Below the pieces are notes generated by a model. That model worked only from the letters and a program-made list of their open reading frames with translations. It ran no database searches and had not been told where the DNA came from. DNA of 64,000 bases from NCBI GenBank assembly GCA_043421945.1, contig JBHOGO010000003.1, positions 93,304 to 157,303 of the forward strand, written 5' to 3'. Source of the DNA: Thaumasiovibrio sp043421945. Lineage in GTDB: Bacteria > Pseudomonadota > Gammaproteobacteria > Enterobacterales > Vibrionaceae. Below, one piece after another: positions 1-8,344 of the stretch (the first letter of the stretch is position 1; each line of letters starts with the position of its first letter). The translations under genes were made by a program, and so were the position numbers.

Positions 1-578
1 AGATTGCCGATTCTGTTTCTAAAGGCACCGCTGATTTTGCTATCGCAACAGAGGCATTGCACCTGTACGAAGACATGATCATGCTGCCTTGCTACCACTG
101 GAACCGCTCTATTGTCGTGACCAAAGATCACCCATTGGCAAATAAAAGTAATATCTCTATCAACGATCTTGCCCAATATTCACTCGTGACTTATGTATTT
201 GGCTTTACTGGTCGCTCAGAACTCGATGAAGCCTTTAATCAGGCAGGGCACACGCCAAGAATTGTGTTTACAGCAACAGATGCTGATGTCATTAAGACTT
301 ATGTACGATTAGGTATTGGTGTTGGGGTGTTGGCTAGTATGGCGATTGATCCCGTTCAAGATGATGATTTAGTCGCAATCGATGCCAGCCATATTATCGG
401 TGCGAGCACCACGATGATTGGCTTTAAAAAAGGCACGTTCTTACGTACGTACATGTACGATTTTATGGAGCGTTTTGCACCACACTTAACACGTAATGTT
501 GTTGATCAAGCGGTAGCATTAAAAAACACAGTGGATATCGACGCGATGTTTGCCGATATGGAGTTACCGGTTAGGTAG
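1..578 (+). CDS. cysB: LysR-type regulator CysB, 3' part only
   Basis: The gene enters from the left edge, open in frame from base 3, and gives about 191 C-terminal residues of a protein usually near 324. It is the substrate-binding (co-inducer) domain of a LysR-family regulator; the stretch ATEALHLY followed by LPCYHWNRSIVV is characteristic of CysB, the activator of sulfate uptake and cysteine synthesis that responds to N-acetylserine. The helix-turn-helix lies outside the window. The close paralogue Cbl is the main alternative, but length and motifs favour CysB. An ATG at 57 is internal, not the start. Confidence 0.9.
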   Translation, partial: IADSVSKGTADFAIATEALHLYEDMIMLPCYHWNRSIVVTKDHPLANKSNISINDLAQYSLVTYVFGFTGRSELDEAFNQAGHTPRIVFTATDADVIKTYVRLGIGVGVLASMAIDPVQDDDLVAIDASHIIGASTTMIGFKKGTFLRTYMYDFMERFAPHLTRNVVDQAVALKNTVDIDAMFADMELPVR

Positions 579-665
579 TGTTTTCTAAGTGATGGGCCCT
601 GTTACTTGATTGGTCGCACCTTTACGACAACTGATTACACATAGCTTCACCACGTTTGAATAAGT

Positions 666-1451
666 ATGGGCCTAAATATGAGTTGTATTGCGGTAGATAG
701 CCAACCACTGCGTCTTCAGTATGAACAGTATATTCACTGGAGAGGCTGTCGCTACGTTATCGTTTACGAACAATATGTTATAGAGTCGGCTTTTCAGCCT
801 ATTTTTGATCATAAGTGCCGGTTACTTGGGTATGAAGCACTGATTCGACCGCAATGTAACGGGCAGTGGGTATCGCCTGTGGATCTACTGGCCTCCTTTC
901 GAAACTCCGGCAATATGACGTTTATTGACCGTTTATTTAGAATTATGCATTTTCGGAATTATGCATTATTACCTGACCGTGCTGACTTCCTCTTTATTAA
1001 TTATGAACTCGATAGCATTATTAACGTTGAGGATAATGAAGTATTCCATTACCTTCAACAGCAGCGTTTCGCGGAGCCTGGCCTCTCTAATACGCAGCTC
1101 GTTCTGGAGATACTGGAACATAAAACGCATTCAGAGGAGCATCTTGCATTGATGACAGAATGGCGCCGAGCGGTAGAAGGGGTATGTTTGGCTTTGGATG
1201 ATGCTCAAGATGATGAGTTAACACGTATCAGGACAAAAAACATTCGACCGGATATCGTTAAGATTGATCGCTTGGAACTGTTCAGCGCAAACTACAGTGA
1301 GTTTATCGCTGAGTTAAAGACGATGGGGGCGACTTTGGTGCAAGAAGGGATTGAAACGCAAGAGCAGTTAGCGAAAGCCCAGAAAGCGGGTATACAGTGG
1401 TTCCAAGGCTTTTTACTGGCACGTCCAAAACTTATTGCTAACTATTTATAG
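666..1451 (+). CDS. EAL-domain cyclic-di-GMP phosphodiesterase
   Basis: A 261-residue stand-alone EAL protein with no GGDEF, PAS or membrane segment. Signature blocks appear in order: EALIRP (EAL at about residues 57-59), FINYE, LVLEILEH, LALDDAQDD, DIVKIDR, QEGIE and WFQGFLLARP. The metal- and substrate-binding acidic residues and the lysine are all there, so hydrolysis of c-di-GMP to pGpG is likely. The usual DDFGxG loop is DDAQDD, a departure that may alter loop 6 dimer signalling. ATG at 678 is a second possible start; neither has a strong ribosome binding site. It is monocistronic, between cysB and a methyltransferase. Confidence 0.85.
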   Translation: MGLNMSCIAVDSQPLRLQYEQYIHWRGCRYVIVYEQYVIESAFQPIFDHKCRLLGYEALIRPQCNGQWVSPVDLLASFRNSGNMTFIDRLFRIMHFRNYALLPDRADFLFINYELDSIINVEDNEVFHYLQQQRFAEPGLSNTQLVLEILEHKTHSEEHLALMTEWRRAVEGVCLALDDAQDDELTRIRTKNIRPDIVKIDRLELFSANYSEFIAELKTMGATLVQEGIETQEQLAKAQKAGIQWFQGFLLARPKLIANYL

Positions 1452-1555
1452 TAAAATAGCCGCAGTTTATTCAATTCTATATCTCTCACTCATGATGATA
1501 ATCATAGACAAATTTTGTGATAACCCTAAAATGACGCATGCTTTTTGGGGGTCAT

Positions 1556-2776
1556 ATGTCTACTTTTCAGTCTCATTTCTTAGCGTTGGATACCGCGCTA
1601 TCCGCTAGTCGCACTTTCTGGCAGTTTTTGCCGTTTGAAATGCCGGGTTATTATTGGCAAGCTTCCCCCTTGGTGGATTGGCTTACTGCATTAAATGATG
1701 ACGAAGTAGAAAAGTTAAAGGCAGATCCCATTGCACTGGCAGATGCTTTGCAACCCTATATACCTCAAGCTCAACGTCTACTTGAATTAGCTGATGACTC
1801 TCTTTGGCGCATCGTTTCAAAATCCTTGCAGGTTAGTCATAAACGGGGCTTAGAGAGTGGTGTCCCTGGGCGAAAGTGGCATCAAATCGACGCATTTAGT
1901 CGCGGTTTTTCTACTACGAAGCTGCCCTTTTTGGAGTGGTGTGCCGGAAAAGGCCACCTTGGACGGTTATTATCTGACTTACATAAGCAGCCAGTGACAA
2001 GTTTAGAGTGGCAAGCATCGTTGTGTGAGCAGGGGGAGGAACAAGCGAAAAAGCACCAGTTACCCATTAAGATGGTGTGTGGTGATGCGTTGGGCGAGGC
2101 CGCTGCGATACACTTAGAACATGATCAGCATGCTGTTGCCCTCCATGCGTGTGGAGAACTTCATTTGCAACTACTTCGTCTTGTTGCCCAAAAAGAGACC
2201 CGCGCTGTTACGATTTCGCCATGCTGCTATCACTTAATTCCTCAAAGTACATATCATCCTCTGTCTGCTTTGGGCTCTGCTTCTGACTTAGTGCTTAGCA
2301 AACATGATTTACGTCTCCCTCTTCAGGAAACGGTGACAGCTCCTTCTCGAATTGAAAAATTACGCCATGTCGAAATGAGCTTTCGCTTAGGGTTCGATTT
2401 ATTGCAGCGCGACTTGAGACAGCGCAATGAATATTTGCCGATCCCTAATGTAAAAAAGAGCCTGTTCAATGAAGGTTTTGAAGGGTTCTGCCACTGGGCT
2501 GCAGAAAAGAAAGGGGTCGTGTTAAACGATGACATTGATTTTCCAAGCTGGCTTGTGAAAGGACAAATTCGTTTTAAGCAGGTTGAGCGTATGGAGTTGG
2601 TACGTCAGCTATTTCGTCGACCACTGGAGCTATGGTTAGTACTCGACCGGGTTTTATTTCTAGAGCAACACGGTTATCAGATCTCTTTGCAGCGTTTGTG
2701 TGAAAAATCAGTGACTCCAAGAAACTACTTTTTGCATGCCATTAAAACGTCATCGCCAGTGCGACTTCTGGATTAG
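1556..2776 (+). CDS. SAM-dependent methyltransferase, Methyltransf_32-like
   Basis: A 406-residue cytoplasmic protein. Motif I is FLEWCAGKGHLGRLL (about residues 125-139), followed by an acidic end of beta2 (SLEW), HACGELH, and SPCCYH around residue 223. The CAGKGHL and SPCCYH pair is typical of the Methyltransf_32/GSTCD-like family of predicted methyltransferases, whose substrate is unknown. ATG 1556 is chosen because a GGGGG tract sits 4 nt upstream; an in-frame ATG at 1538 has no visible ribosome site. It stands alone, preceded by a weak Fur-like sequence that I do not rely on. Confidence 0.75.
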   Translation: MSTFQSHFLALDTALSASRTFWQFLPFEMPGYYWQASPLVDWLTALNDDEVEKLKADPIALADALQPYIPQAQRLLELADDSLWRIVSKSLQVSHKRGLESGVPGRKWHQIDAFSRGFSTTKLPFLEWCAGKGHLGRLLSDLHKQPVTSLEWQASLCEQGEEQAKKHQLPIKMVCGDALGEAAAIHLEHDQHAVALHACGELHLQLLRLVAQKETRAVTISPCCYHLIPQSTYHPLSALGSASDLVLSKHDLRLPLQETVTAPSRIEKLRHVEMSFRLGFDLLQRDLRQRNEYLPIPNVKKSLFNEGFEGFCHWAAEKKGVVLNDDIDFPSWLVKGQIRFKQVERMELVRQLFRRPLELWLVLDRVLFLEQHGYQISLQRLCEKSVTPRNYFLHAIKTSSPVRLLD

Positions 2777-2897
2777 CATTAGTTAGCTTTCACTACTGAT
2801 ATCGTATCACTAGATAAGTGGTATCACCGTATCATCGCGTCACCTCAAGTAGCCTCATCCTATCGAGGCATTGTTTAGCTGTGTATTTTGGAGTTTT

Positions 2898-3620
2898 ATG
2901 GAAATCAGTGTCTTAATCTACTGTGCAATCGCATTGGCGGTAGGTTGTTTTGTTCAAAGCAGTATCGGCTTTGGTATGGCGATTGTAGCCGCACCAATTA
3001 TCTTTTTATTTGAGCCACGCTTTGTACCAGGCACCATTACGTATATGGGCTTATTACTCGCACTCACCAATACTTACCAATATCGGAGAAGCATCTCTTA
3101 CCGAGGCTTGGGGGCTGCTTTCGCAGGACGGGTACCTGGTACTTTCGTCGCTGGTTGGTTATTGATCGTAATGAGCAGTGCACAGATAGCCATTGTACTG
3201 GGTGTGGGTGTATTGCTAGCCGTTGTCGTCAGCTTAAGTAAAGTTAACATTCAGCCCACGACTAAGTCACTTTTTTGGGCTGGCTTTGCTTCGGGGGTGA
3301 TGGGGACGAGTACCAGTATCGGTGGCCCACCAATGGCCCTTGTTTTACAGCATGCAGAAGGAAGCAAATTGAGAGCAAACCTCTCTGCTTATTTTCTGTT
3401 TAGTAGTGCACTCTCTCTCGCTGTTCTAACCTACACGGGACACTTTAGTTGGTGGCACATGAAGTATGGGACGATGATGCTCCCACCAAGTTTATTTGCG
3501 ATTTGGTTTTCTTTTAGAATTCAGCACTTAATTAAAGCGGAGTGGATGCGAATGGCGATTCTCGTGCTTTGCTCTGTTTCAGGGGTCACTGCTCTCTATC
3601 AAGGCTTTACTAGCTTGTGA
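2898..3620 (+). CDS. TauE/SafE-family sulfite/anion exporter-like membrane protein
   Basis: A 240-residue polytopic inner-membrane protein with about seven to eight hydrophobic segments. The family signature appears twice: QSSIGFGMAIVAAP near the N-terminus and GTSTSIGGPPMALVLQ in the middle, the duplicated half motif of TauE/SafE (DUF81) permeases. These export sulfite, sulfoacetate or related organosulfur anions. ATG 2898 is preceded by GGAG (2890-2893); an upstream TTG at 2871 is less likely. A strong terminator follows. The substrate cannot be read from the sequence. Confidence 0.85.
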   Translation: MEISVLIYCAIALAVGCFVQSSIGFGMAIVAAPIIFLFEPRFVPGTITYMGLLLALTNTYQYRRSISYRGLGAAFAGRVPGTFVAGWLLIVMSSAQIAIVLGVGVLLAVVVSLSKVNIQPTTKSLFWAGFASGVMGTSTSIGGPPMALVLQHAEGSKLRANLSAYFLFSSALSLAVLTYTGHFSWWHMKYGTMMLPPSLFAIWFSFRIQHLIKAEWMRMAILVLCSVSGVTALYQGFTSL

Positions 3621-3664
3621 GCTAATGAAAGGCTTTGTATCGTTTAGTCTTGTGTTAGAAGAAT

Positions 3665-3694
3665 AAAAAAAGCGCGGAAGTTCGCGCTTTTTTT
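3665..3694. terminator. Bidirectional rho-independent terminator
   Basis: Perfect 12-bp inverted repeat, GCGCG core flanked by A- and T-runs, 6-nt loop. It lies between the converging exporter gene and the DUF3943 gene and can serve both strands. Confidence 0.9.
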
Positions 3695-3763
3695 TAACTC
3701 ACTGTGTTATCGAGCTTTTCAATGGAATGCTTGATGTCACAAAGCGTCTTTAGCAGGCTATTA

Positions 3764-4654
3764 TCACCACTTAAGTTTTACTTCGAGACCAACAAATTGG
3801 CTGTCGTAACGAGCACCTGAATCCAGTGCATAGTTAGCGGCATTTTGATTTCCAAACCACGGTGTGTAATTCATGTTCACGTCGACATCATCTTTCCACC
3901 AGTCGGTGATCCAGTAGTGGATATGCCCAACAGGGTTAAGTAAGAATAAGTTAACGCTACCAAATCTTTTGGATCCCCAAACCTCACCACCATTAGCATG
4001 AATGGCCTGCTCTTGTTGGTACATGATTTCACCGACAGCAGCACCAAACACAGGGGTGACGATAATATCTTGAATAGACGGTACTTCTGCGAATGCTTCT
4101 ACACCATACTCCCAAAAGAAAGTCGACATGGTGAATGAATACATGAATGATTTCCATTCATCGTAACCTGCGTGACGAGCTGCAGTATAGTAAACGCCAC
4201 CAAAATAAGGGTGCATCACATAGTTCAGGAAGTGATCATCTTTATCCCAAACAGGCCCTTCCTTAACGTTTCCCCACCATTTGCTCGCTAAGCGACTCAT
4301 ATCGCGATCGTCATCATCCCAATTGGTGATGCTTTCAGGCAATAGTGTCATTAAGCCTACTGTCGCGACACTTAGTCCTAGAATGGTATAAGTTTGCTCT
4401 TTGAGGTAGTCCCAATTTTCATCTGGACTAGCTTGCAGATGAAGTGGAAGTGAAGGATTGACCGGTTCTAACACGGTGACTTCTTCGCCGTAGTTCAAAG
4501 TTGAGCCGTCAAAGGGGTCAAAGCGGTAAATTGGTTGCTCTGGACTGGTCTCACAATAGTCGAAGTAGAGCCCCTCACACGTCGAAGGTGTATAGGCATA
4601 TGCCTGTGTCGATAAGCACAGGCCAGCAATGACGGGTAATACTGCAGATTTCAA
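3764..4654 (-). CDS. DUF3943-family exported protein
   Basis: A 296-residue protein with a cleavable signal peptide (about residues 1-20, ending TQAYA), so periplasmic or outer-membrane associated. The body has the hydrophobic segment after YTILGLSVATVG, then a conserved NYVMHPYFGGVYYTAARHAG block and a VFGAAVGEIMYQ block, typical of DUF3943 proteins, which are of unknown function and often described as integral outer-membrane-associated. The start is TTG, chosen because AGGGAG lies 6-7 nt upstream and the signal peptide begins there. It is monocistronic and converges on the exporter gene. Confidence 0.8.
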   Translation of the reverse strand: MKSAVLPVIAGLCLSTQAYAYTPSTCEGLYFDYCETSPEQPIYRFDPFDGSTLNYGEEVTVLEPVNPSLPLHLQASPDENWDYLKEQTYTILGLSVATVGLMTLLPESITNWDDDDRDMSRLASKWWGNVKEGPVWDKDDHFLNYVMHPYFGGVYYTAARHAGYDEWKSFMYSFTMSTFFWEYGVEAFAEVPSIQDIIVTPVFGAAVGEIMYQQEQAIHANGGEVWGSKRFGSVNLFLLNPVGHIHYWITDWWKDDVDVNMNYTPWFGNQNAANYALDSGARYDSQFVGLEVKLKW

Positions 4655-4880
4655 TCCGAACTCCCTTTTATAAGCAACAAGTTCTAATGGCGTAAAAAAT
4701 GGTGTGCATTATCGCTTAACCGTATGGAAAAGCCTAGCGCTGTTCATTGAAAATATCATTTAAACGTTACTTCTCGTAGCAATACATTTGAAGTTAGCTG
4801 AGAGAGCGTGATCTTGTGGCGGTGAATAGGTGCAAGCGCATTTAGGCTTGCACCTTGGTCTCAGTGGCTAGAAAAACGTA

Positions 4881-6131
4881 TTATCCCATCGAAGGAATAA
4901 GCCCAAACATTTGAGCGCACTGTGCCAATATAATGACAATACCCAAACATGAAGCGGCAACGAGCCCGAAATTTGCAGTGATGTTATTTACTGCCGTTAG
5001 TGTGACTTGCCCATGAGAAGGTAGATCTAGCTTCATGGTGTGGTTGTTAAAATGTTGGTCTTGTCGTTGACGTGCTTTGTAGGCCATAGCAACGGGTAAA
5101 AATATAGCGAGCACGACTAATGCGAGCGACGCATAGCCTAAAGCGATAATAAACCCCTGCGGATAGAAAATAGCGAAGGTCAGTGGGGGCATAAAGGTGA
5201 CGACTGCACTAGTGCTGCGCGATGGGTTGCCCAACATATCGCGGATAAAATCGAATAACCCAAGACTGACACCAATAAACGATGTCAGTAGGGCTAAATC
5301 GGCAAAGCTTTGTAGAGCCGGTGATAGCCAGTTTGATTGGCTACTCGCAGATAACATCGGTAGGAAAGCATCAAGTTGATGACTGTTCAGCAGTTGCTCT
5401 GTTGTCAGAGTACCTTGTGTTGACCATTGCCAAATTAAGTAGATGACAAGCGGTAATGCAGATCCAACAAGGATAACCTTACGAAGTTTTATTGGCGATA
5501 CATCTAAGTAGCGAACAATCGAAGGGATACTTCCGTGAAAGCCAAAGGAAGTGAAAATGATAGGAAGGGCAGAAAAAATAAGTAAATGATTGTTTGGGGT
5601 GTGGACGAGATTATCCATCGCTACTTGTGGTGCAAGAAGCTTAAAAGTGATGACGAGTAAGATGAGCTTGACCGTGAATAAAATGCGATTGGTGATATCA
5701 GCATGTTTAACGCCAGTCGAAACAATGGCTGCGACGATGATGGTTAGGAGGATACTGCCTACCGCTGGTGAAATACCCACTGGACTGAAAGCATTAAATT
5801 TAAGTGCTAATTGTCCGCCACCGCCAGCTATATAGGCTGCACAAAGCGCATAAAATAGAAATAACATGGCGGTTGTCGCAATAATCTTTCCTCTGCGTCC
5901 TAAGAATTGATTGGCTAAACTATGTAATGTCGCATTCGTGTCGGCATGCTGGTGCACCTCTAGCATTAGTAATGCGGTATAGGCCATCAATGCCCACATA
6001 CCCAACATGATCAGTGAAGAATAGATAAACCCTAAACCTGCAGATGCGATAGGAAGCGCCAGCATACCTGCACCGATGGTGGTGCCTGCAATAATGAGTG
6101 TACTGCCAAATAGTTTGTAGTTTTGGTTCAT
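4881..6131 (-). CDS. tyrP: Aromatic amino acid permease, TyrP-type (HAAAP family)
   Basis: A 416-residue inner-membrane symporter with about 11 transmembrane helices. The N-terminus LIIAGTTIGAGMLALP is the HAAAP family signature shared by TyrP, Mtr and TnaB, and the SFGFHGSIPS block is also typical. Tyrosine is the most likely substrate, supported by two TyrR-box-like sites just upstream; tryptophan cannot be excluded. The start at 6131 fits family length; an in-frame ATG at 6155 would add 8 residues, and neither has a strong ribosome site. Confidence 0.82.
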   Translation of the reverse strand: MNQNYKLFGSTLIIAGTTIGAGMLALPIASAGLGFIYSSLIMLGMWALMAYTALLMLEVHQHADTNATLHSLANQFLGRRGKIIATTAMLFLFYALCAAYIAGGGGQLALKFNAFSPVGISPAVGSILLTIIVAAIVSTGVKHADITNRILFTVKLILLVITFKLLAPQVAMDNLVHTPNNHLLIFSALPIIFTSFGFHGSIPSIVRYLDVSPIKLRKVILVGSALPLVIYLIWQWSTQGTLTTEQLLNSHQLDAFLPMLSASSQSNWLSPALQSFADLALLTSFIGVSLGLFDFIRDMLGNPSRSTSAVVTFMPPLTFAIFYPQGFIIALGYASLALVVLAIFLPVAMAYKARQRQDQHFNNHTMKLDLPSHGQVTLTAVNNITANFGLVAASCLGIVIILAQCAQMFGLIPSMG

Positions 6132-6267
6132 CTGTATATTATTCTTTACGTTCATTGTGGGTTTTGGTCATTTTTAATGACGGGTTAGGGCCGGAGTGAG
6201 CTGGTGGTTGTATTAAGATGCAAGTCACTATCACGGCTGAGGGGAATTTACCGTGCATTATTGAAAG

Positions 6268-6308
6268 TGTCAAAATTTGATTACGAGTGGTGTAATAAAA
6301 TAATTACA
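6268..6308 (-). promoter_or_regulatory. Tandem TyrR boxes (strong plus weak) upstream of tyrP
   Basis: TGTAAT-N6-ATTACA at 6291-6308 is a perfect inverted repeat with the 6-nt spacer and G-N14-C geometry of TyrR boxes (consensus TGTAAA-N6-TTTACA). A second, weaker match TGTCAA-N6-ATTACG lies at 6268-6285, 23 bp away centre to centre, like the paired strong and weak boxes of E. coli tyrP. They lie about 140-180 bp upstream of tyrP in the 6156-6509 gap, which has no gene; cinA starts on the other side. Confidence 0.6.
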
Positions 6309-6509
6309 CCGCCGTGAGTGTTATGCTGTTCCATACCGAAATTTGTCACATAGATTAGGCTTGCCTTTTTAATGGTCGTTGTAATTTAAGCACTATCATT
6401 TCAATGATTTATCCACATTTGCGACTAACTTAGGTATACAATAAGTGTTTAAATGTAAGTGTTGTTGCATAACGTGTCAGTCAGTCAGTGAGTAAGCCAA
6501 GGAGTCAAC

Positions 6510-7760
6510 GTGAAAATATCTATGCTAAGTACCGGCGAGGAAGTCCTCCATGGCGATATTGTCGATAGTAATGCCGCTTGGTTTTCTCAGCGCTGTTTTG
6601 ATGAAGGGGTTGGGTTATCTCGCCGAGTGACAGTGGGTGATGAGTTACAGGCATTGAGCGATGAAATGGTTGCATTGAGCCGAAACAGCGATATTGTCAT
6701 CGTAAATGGTGGGCTTGGACCAACAGAAGATGATTTGAGTGCGGCGGCGGCGGCATTGGCGCTCGGTGTAGGGTTAACCTTGTTCGAAGACTGGGTGAGT
6801 GCGATGAAAGAGAAGTATCAGGCGATGCAACGTGATATGCCTGATACAAATTTAAAGCAAGCTATGCTGCCGGAAGGCGCAACAATTATTGATAACCCCG
6901 TGGGAACGGCATGTGGTTTTCATGTGAAGCTAAACCAGGCTGATTTCTACTTTACCCCCGGTGTACCAAGCGAATTTTATCGTATGGTGGATGACCAAGT
7001 TTTACCAGCGATACTCGACAAAGCGGGGAACAGGCAGACGACAGCTCGTGGTTGTTACCGTTTTTATACTTTTGGTCTTTCAGAGTCTGGGATTAGCCAG
7101 CGTATCGCTTCGTTGGTATTGCCTGAAGGGTATGAAATTGGCTATCGTTCGTATCTCCCTTACATAGAAGTGAAGATTTTCGCCGATCTCTCTCGCGAAG
7201 ACTTTCCGACGGTACGTGACGCTATTGCTGCAAAGTTAGGTGATAACACGGTGAGTATTAACCAGCCGCTTGTTGAAGCGATAGGTGAACGCCTCGATCA
7301 TTATGAGTTAAGTGTCTCAATTGCTGAGCAATCAACCGCTGGATTGGTTAACGTCGAACTGCACTCCAGCAGCCTCGCAAGACAATATCTAAAGCAAGGG
7401 TGGTTTATACGCCCAAGTTTAGAAGAGACGCTTTCTGATGCTGACCCTTTAGCCGCTGCGCTCGCAATGGCAACAGCTTGCAGAGAGAAAACAGCTGCTG
7501 ATATTGGCCTCGCAAGCGGAACCGATATTGATGGTTATGTTGCTGTCGCTATTGCAACCGCACAAGGTGAATTTGGATTGTTGGTTCGTAGCCGCCGTAA
7601 GCGAAAAGCAGCGGACAGTCGATTAGTGATTACGACGCTGTTGCTGGATATATTGCGCCGCTACTTGAATGATCTTCCACTCGCCGGCGATTATGAGTCG
7701 ATGTCGGTTGAAGGTGAAATATTTTTGCCAAGGGCTGAGGATGCTCAACAAGTAGAATAA
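6510..7760 (+). CDS. CinA-family protein with degenerate C-terminal domain (YfaY-like)
   Basis: A 416-residue protein. Residues 1-170 form a MoCF/COG1058 domain, with STGEEVLHGDIVDSN and VNGGLGPTEDD. This domain in CinA proteins is linked to ADP-ribose/CoA pyrophosphatase activity. The C-terminal part resembles the PncC nicotinamide-nucleotide amidase domain, but the AESCTGG catalytic motif reads AEQSTAG, replacing the catalytic serine, so amidase activity is doubtful; E. coli YfaY is a comparable degenerate CinA. The start is GTG 6510 with AAGGAG 5-6 nt upstream. It is divergent from tyrP. Confidence 0.85.
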   Translation: MKISMLSTGEEVLHGDIVDSNAAWFSQRCFDEGVGLSRRVTVGDELQALSDEMVALSRNSDIVIVNGGLGPTEDDLSAAAAALALGVGLTLFEDWVSAMKEKYQAMQRDMPDTNLKQAMLPEGATIIDNPVGTACGFHVKLNQADFYFTPGVPSEFYRMVDDQVLPAILDKAGNRQTTARGCYRFYTFGLSESGISQRIASLVLPEGYEIGYRSYLPYIEVKIFADLSREDFPTVRDAIAAKLGDNTVSINQPLVEAIGERLDHYELSVSIAEQSTAGLVNVELHSSSLARQYLKQGWFIRPSLEETLSDADPLAAALAMATACREKTAADIGLASGTDIDGYVAVAIATAQGEFGLLVRSRRKRKAADSRLVITTLLLDILRRYLNDLPLAGDYESMSVEGEIFLPRAEDAQQVE

Positions 7761-8012
7761 AAGAAAGTTTAGCTTGGTGCACTGAAAGTGCGTTTACCCT
7801 ATAGCTGCTGAGATAATATGGGTAATGAGTCGACCTCATGATGAACTTTTCATCATAGACTCACCTAAACCAAGTCAAAATTTTGAATGCATATTGTTCA
7901 AACTTAGCCAGTAGTTAGTGCTATTGGCTTTTTTATATACAGAACAAGCAAAGTATTCACGGAAGGTATTTACATTTTATTGTGGGTTTTCTATAAAGTC
8001 ACAAGTTCGTTA

Positions 8013-8066
8013 CTCTGCCTCTGCCTCTGCCTCTGCCTCTGCCTCTGCCTCTGCCTCTGCCTCTGC
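8013..8066. repeat. Hexanucleotide microsatellite (CTCTGC)x9
   Basis: Nine uninterrupted copies of CTCTGC occupy 54 bp, ending 2 bp before the yfaE stop codon (8069-8071, read on the minus strand). It falls in the 308-bp gap between cinA and yfaE, which has no gene. On the minus strand it would be transcribed as (GCAGAG)n in the 3' tail of the nrdAB-yfaE message. Because it follows the stop, copy-number change would not alter the protein. Confidence 0.97.
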
Positions 8067-8068
8067 CT

Positions 8069-8344
8069 TTACTTTGCTTTGATATGATAGGAAACGTCTG
8101 TGAGTTTTAAGTTGGATACAGGCTTACAAATGCAAGGCAAAACCTCATTAGGCATCGTAAAGGCCAGTGAGGCTTGTGTATATTCTACTTCTCCTTCAAC
8201 CAGAGTGCATTTACAAGAGCCGCAGAAGCCGTCTTTACACTGGGCTTCTGCTTCAATGCCTTGCTGGGCGAGGGATGTTAGTAAATTATCAGAGGCGTCG
8301 AGGTAAACAACCTCTTCGCCTTGATTGATATCGACTTTAATCAA
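8069..8344 (-). CDS. yfaE: 2Fe-2S ferredoxin YfaE, NrdB cofactor maintenance
   Basis: A 91-residue plant-type ferredoxin. The cysteine pattern CKDGFCGSCKC (about residues 36-46) plus a later cysteine in EVLPCICKP gives the four ligands of a [2Fe-2S] cluster. In E. coli YfaE supplies electrons to maintain or regenerate the diferric-tyrosyl radical of NrdB. Its ATG overlaps the nrdB stop by 4 bp (ATGA), so it is translationally coupled as third gene of nrdA-nrdB-yfaE. The hexanucleotide repeat begins immediately after its stop. Confidence 0.93.
   Translation of the reverse strand: MIKVDINQGEEVVYLDASDNLLTSLAQQGIEAEAQCKDGFCGSCKCTLVEGEVEYTQASLAFTMPNEVLPCICKPVSNLKLTDVSYHIKAK

Noticed and set aside
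1491..1509. Fur-like sequence upstream of the methyltransferase gene
   Set aside because: About 14 of 19 positions fit the Fur box, mostly in the central GATAATCAT; the right arm is poor and no iron gene is nearby.
2790..2865. Repeated TATCAC-like motifs between the methyltransferase and exporter genes
   Set aside because: Copies are irregular in spacing and sequence; no recognisable operator.
6510..7760. CinA as a marker of competence locus (cinA-recA)
   Set aside because: No recA is adjacent and the C-terminal domain is degenerate, so it is a YfaY-like paralogue.
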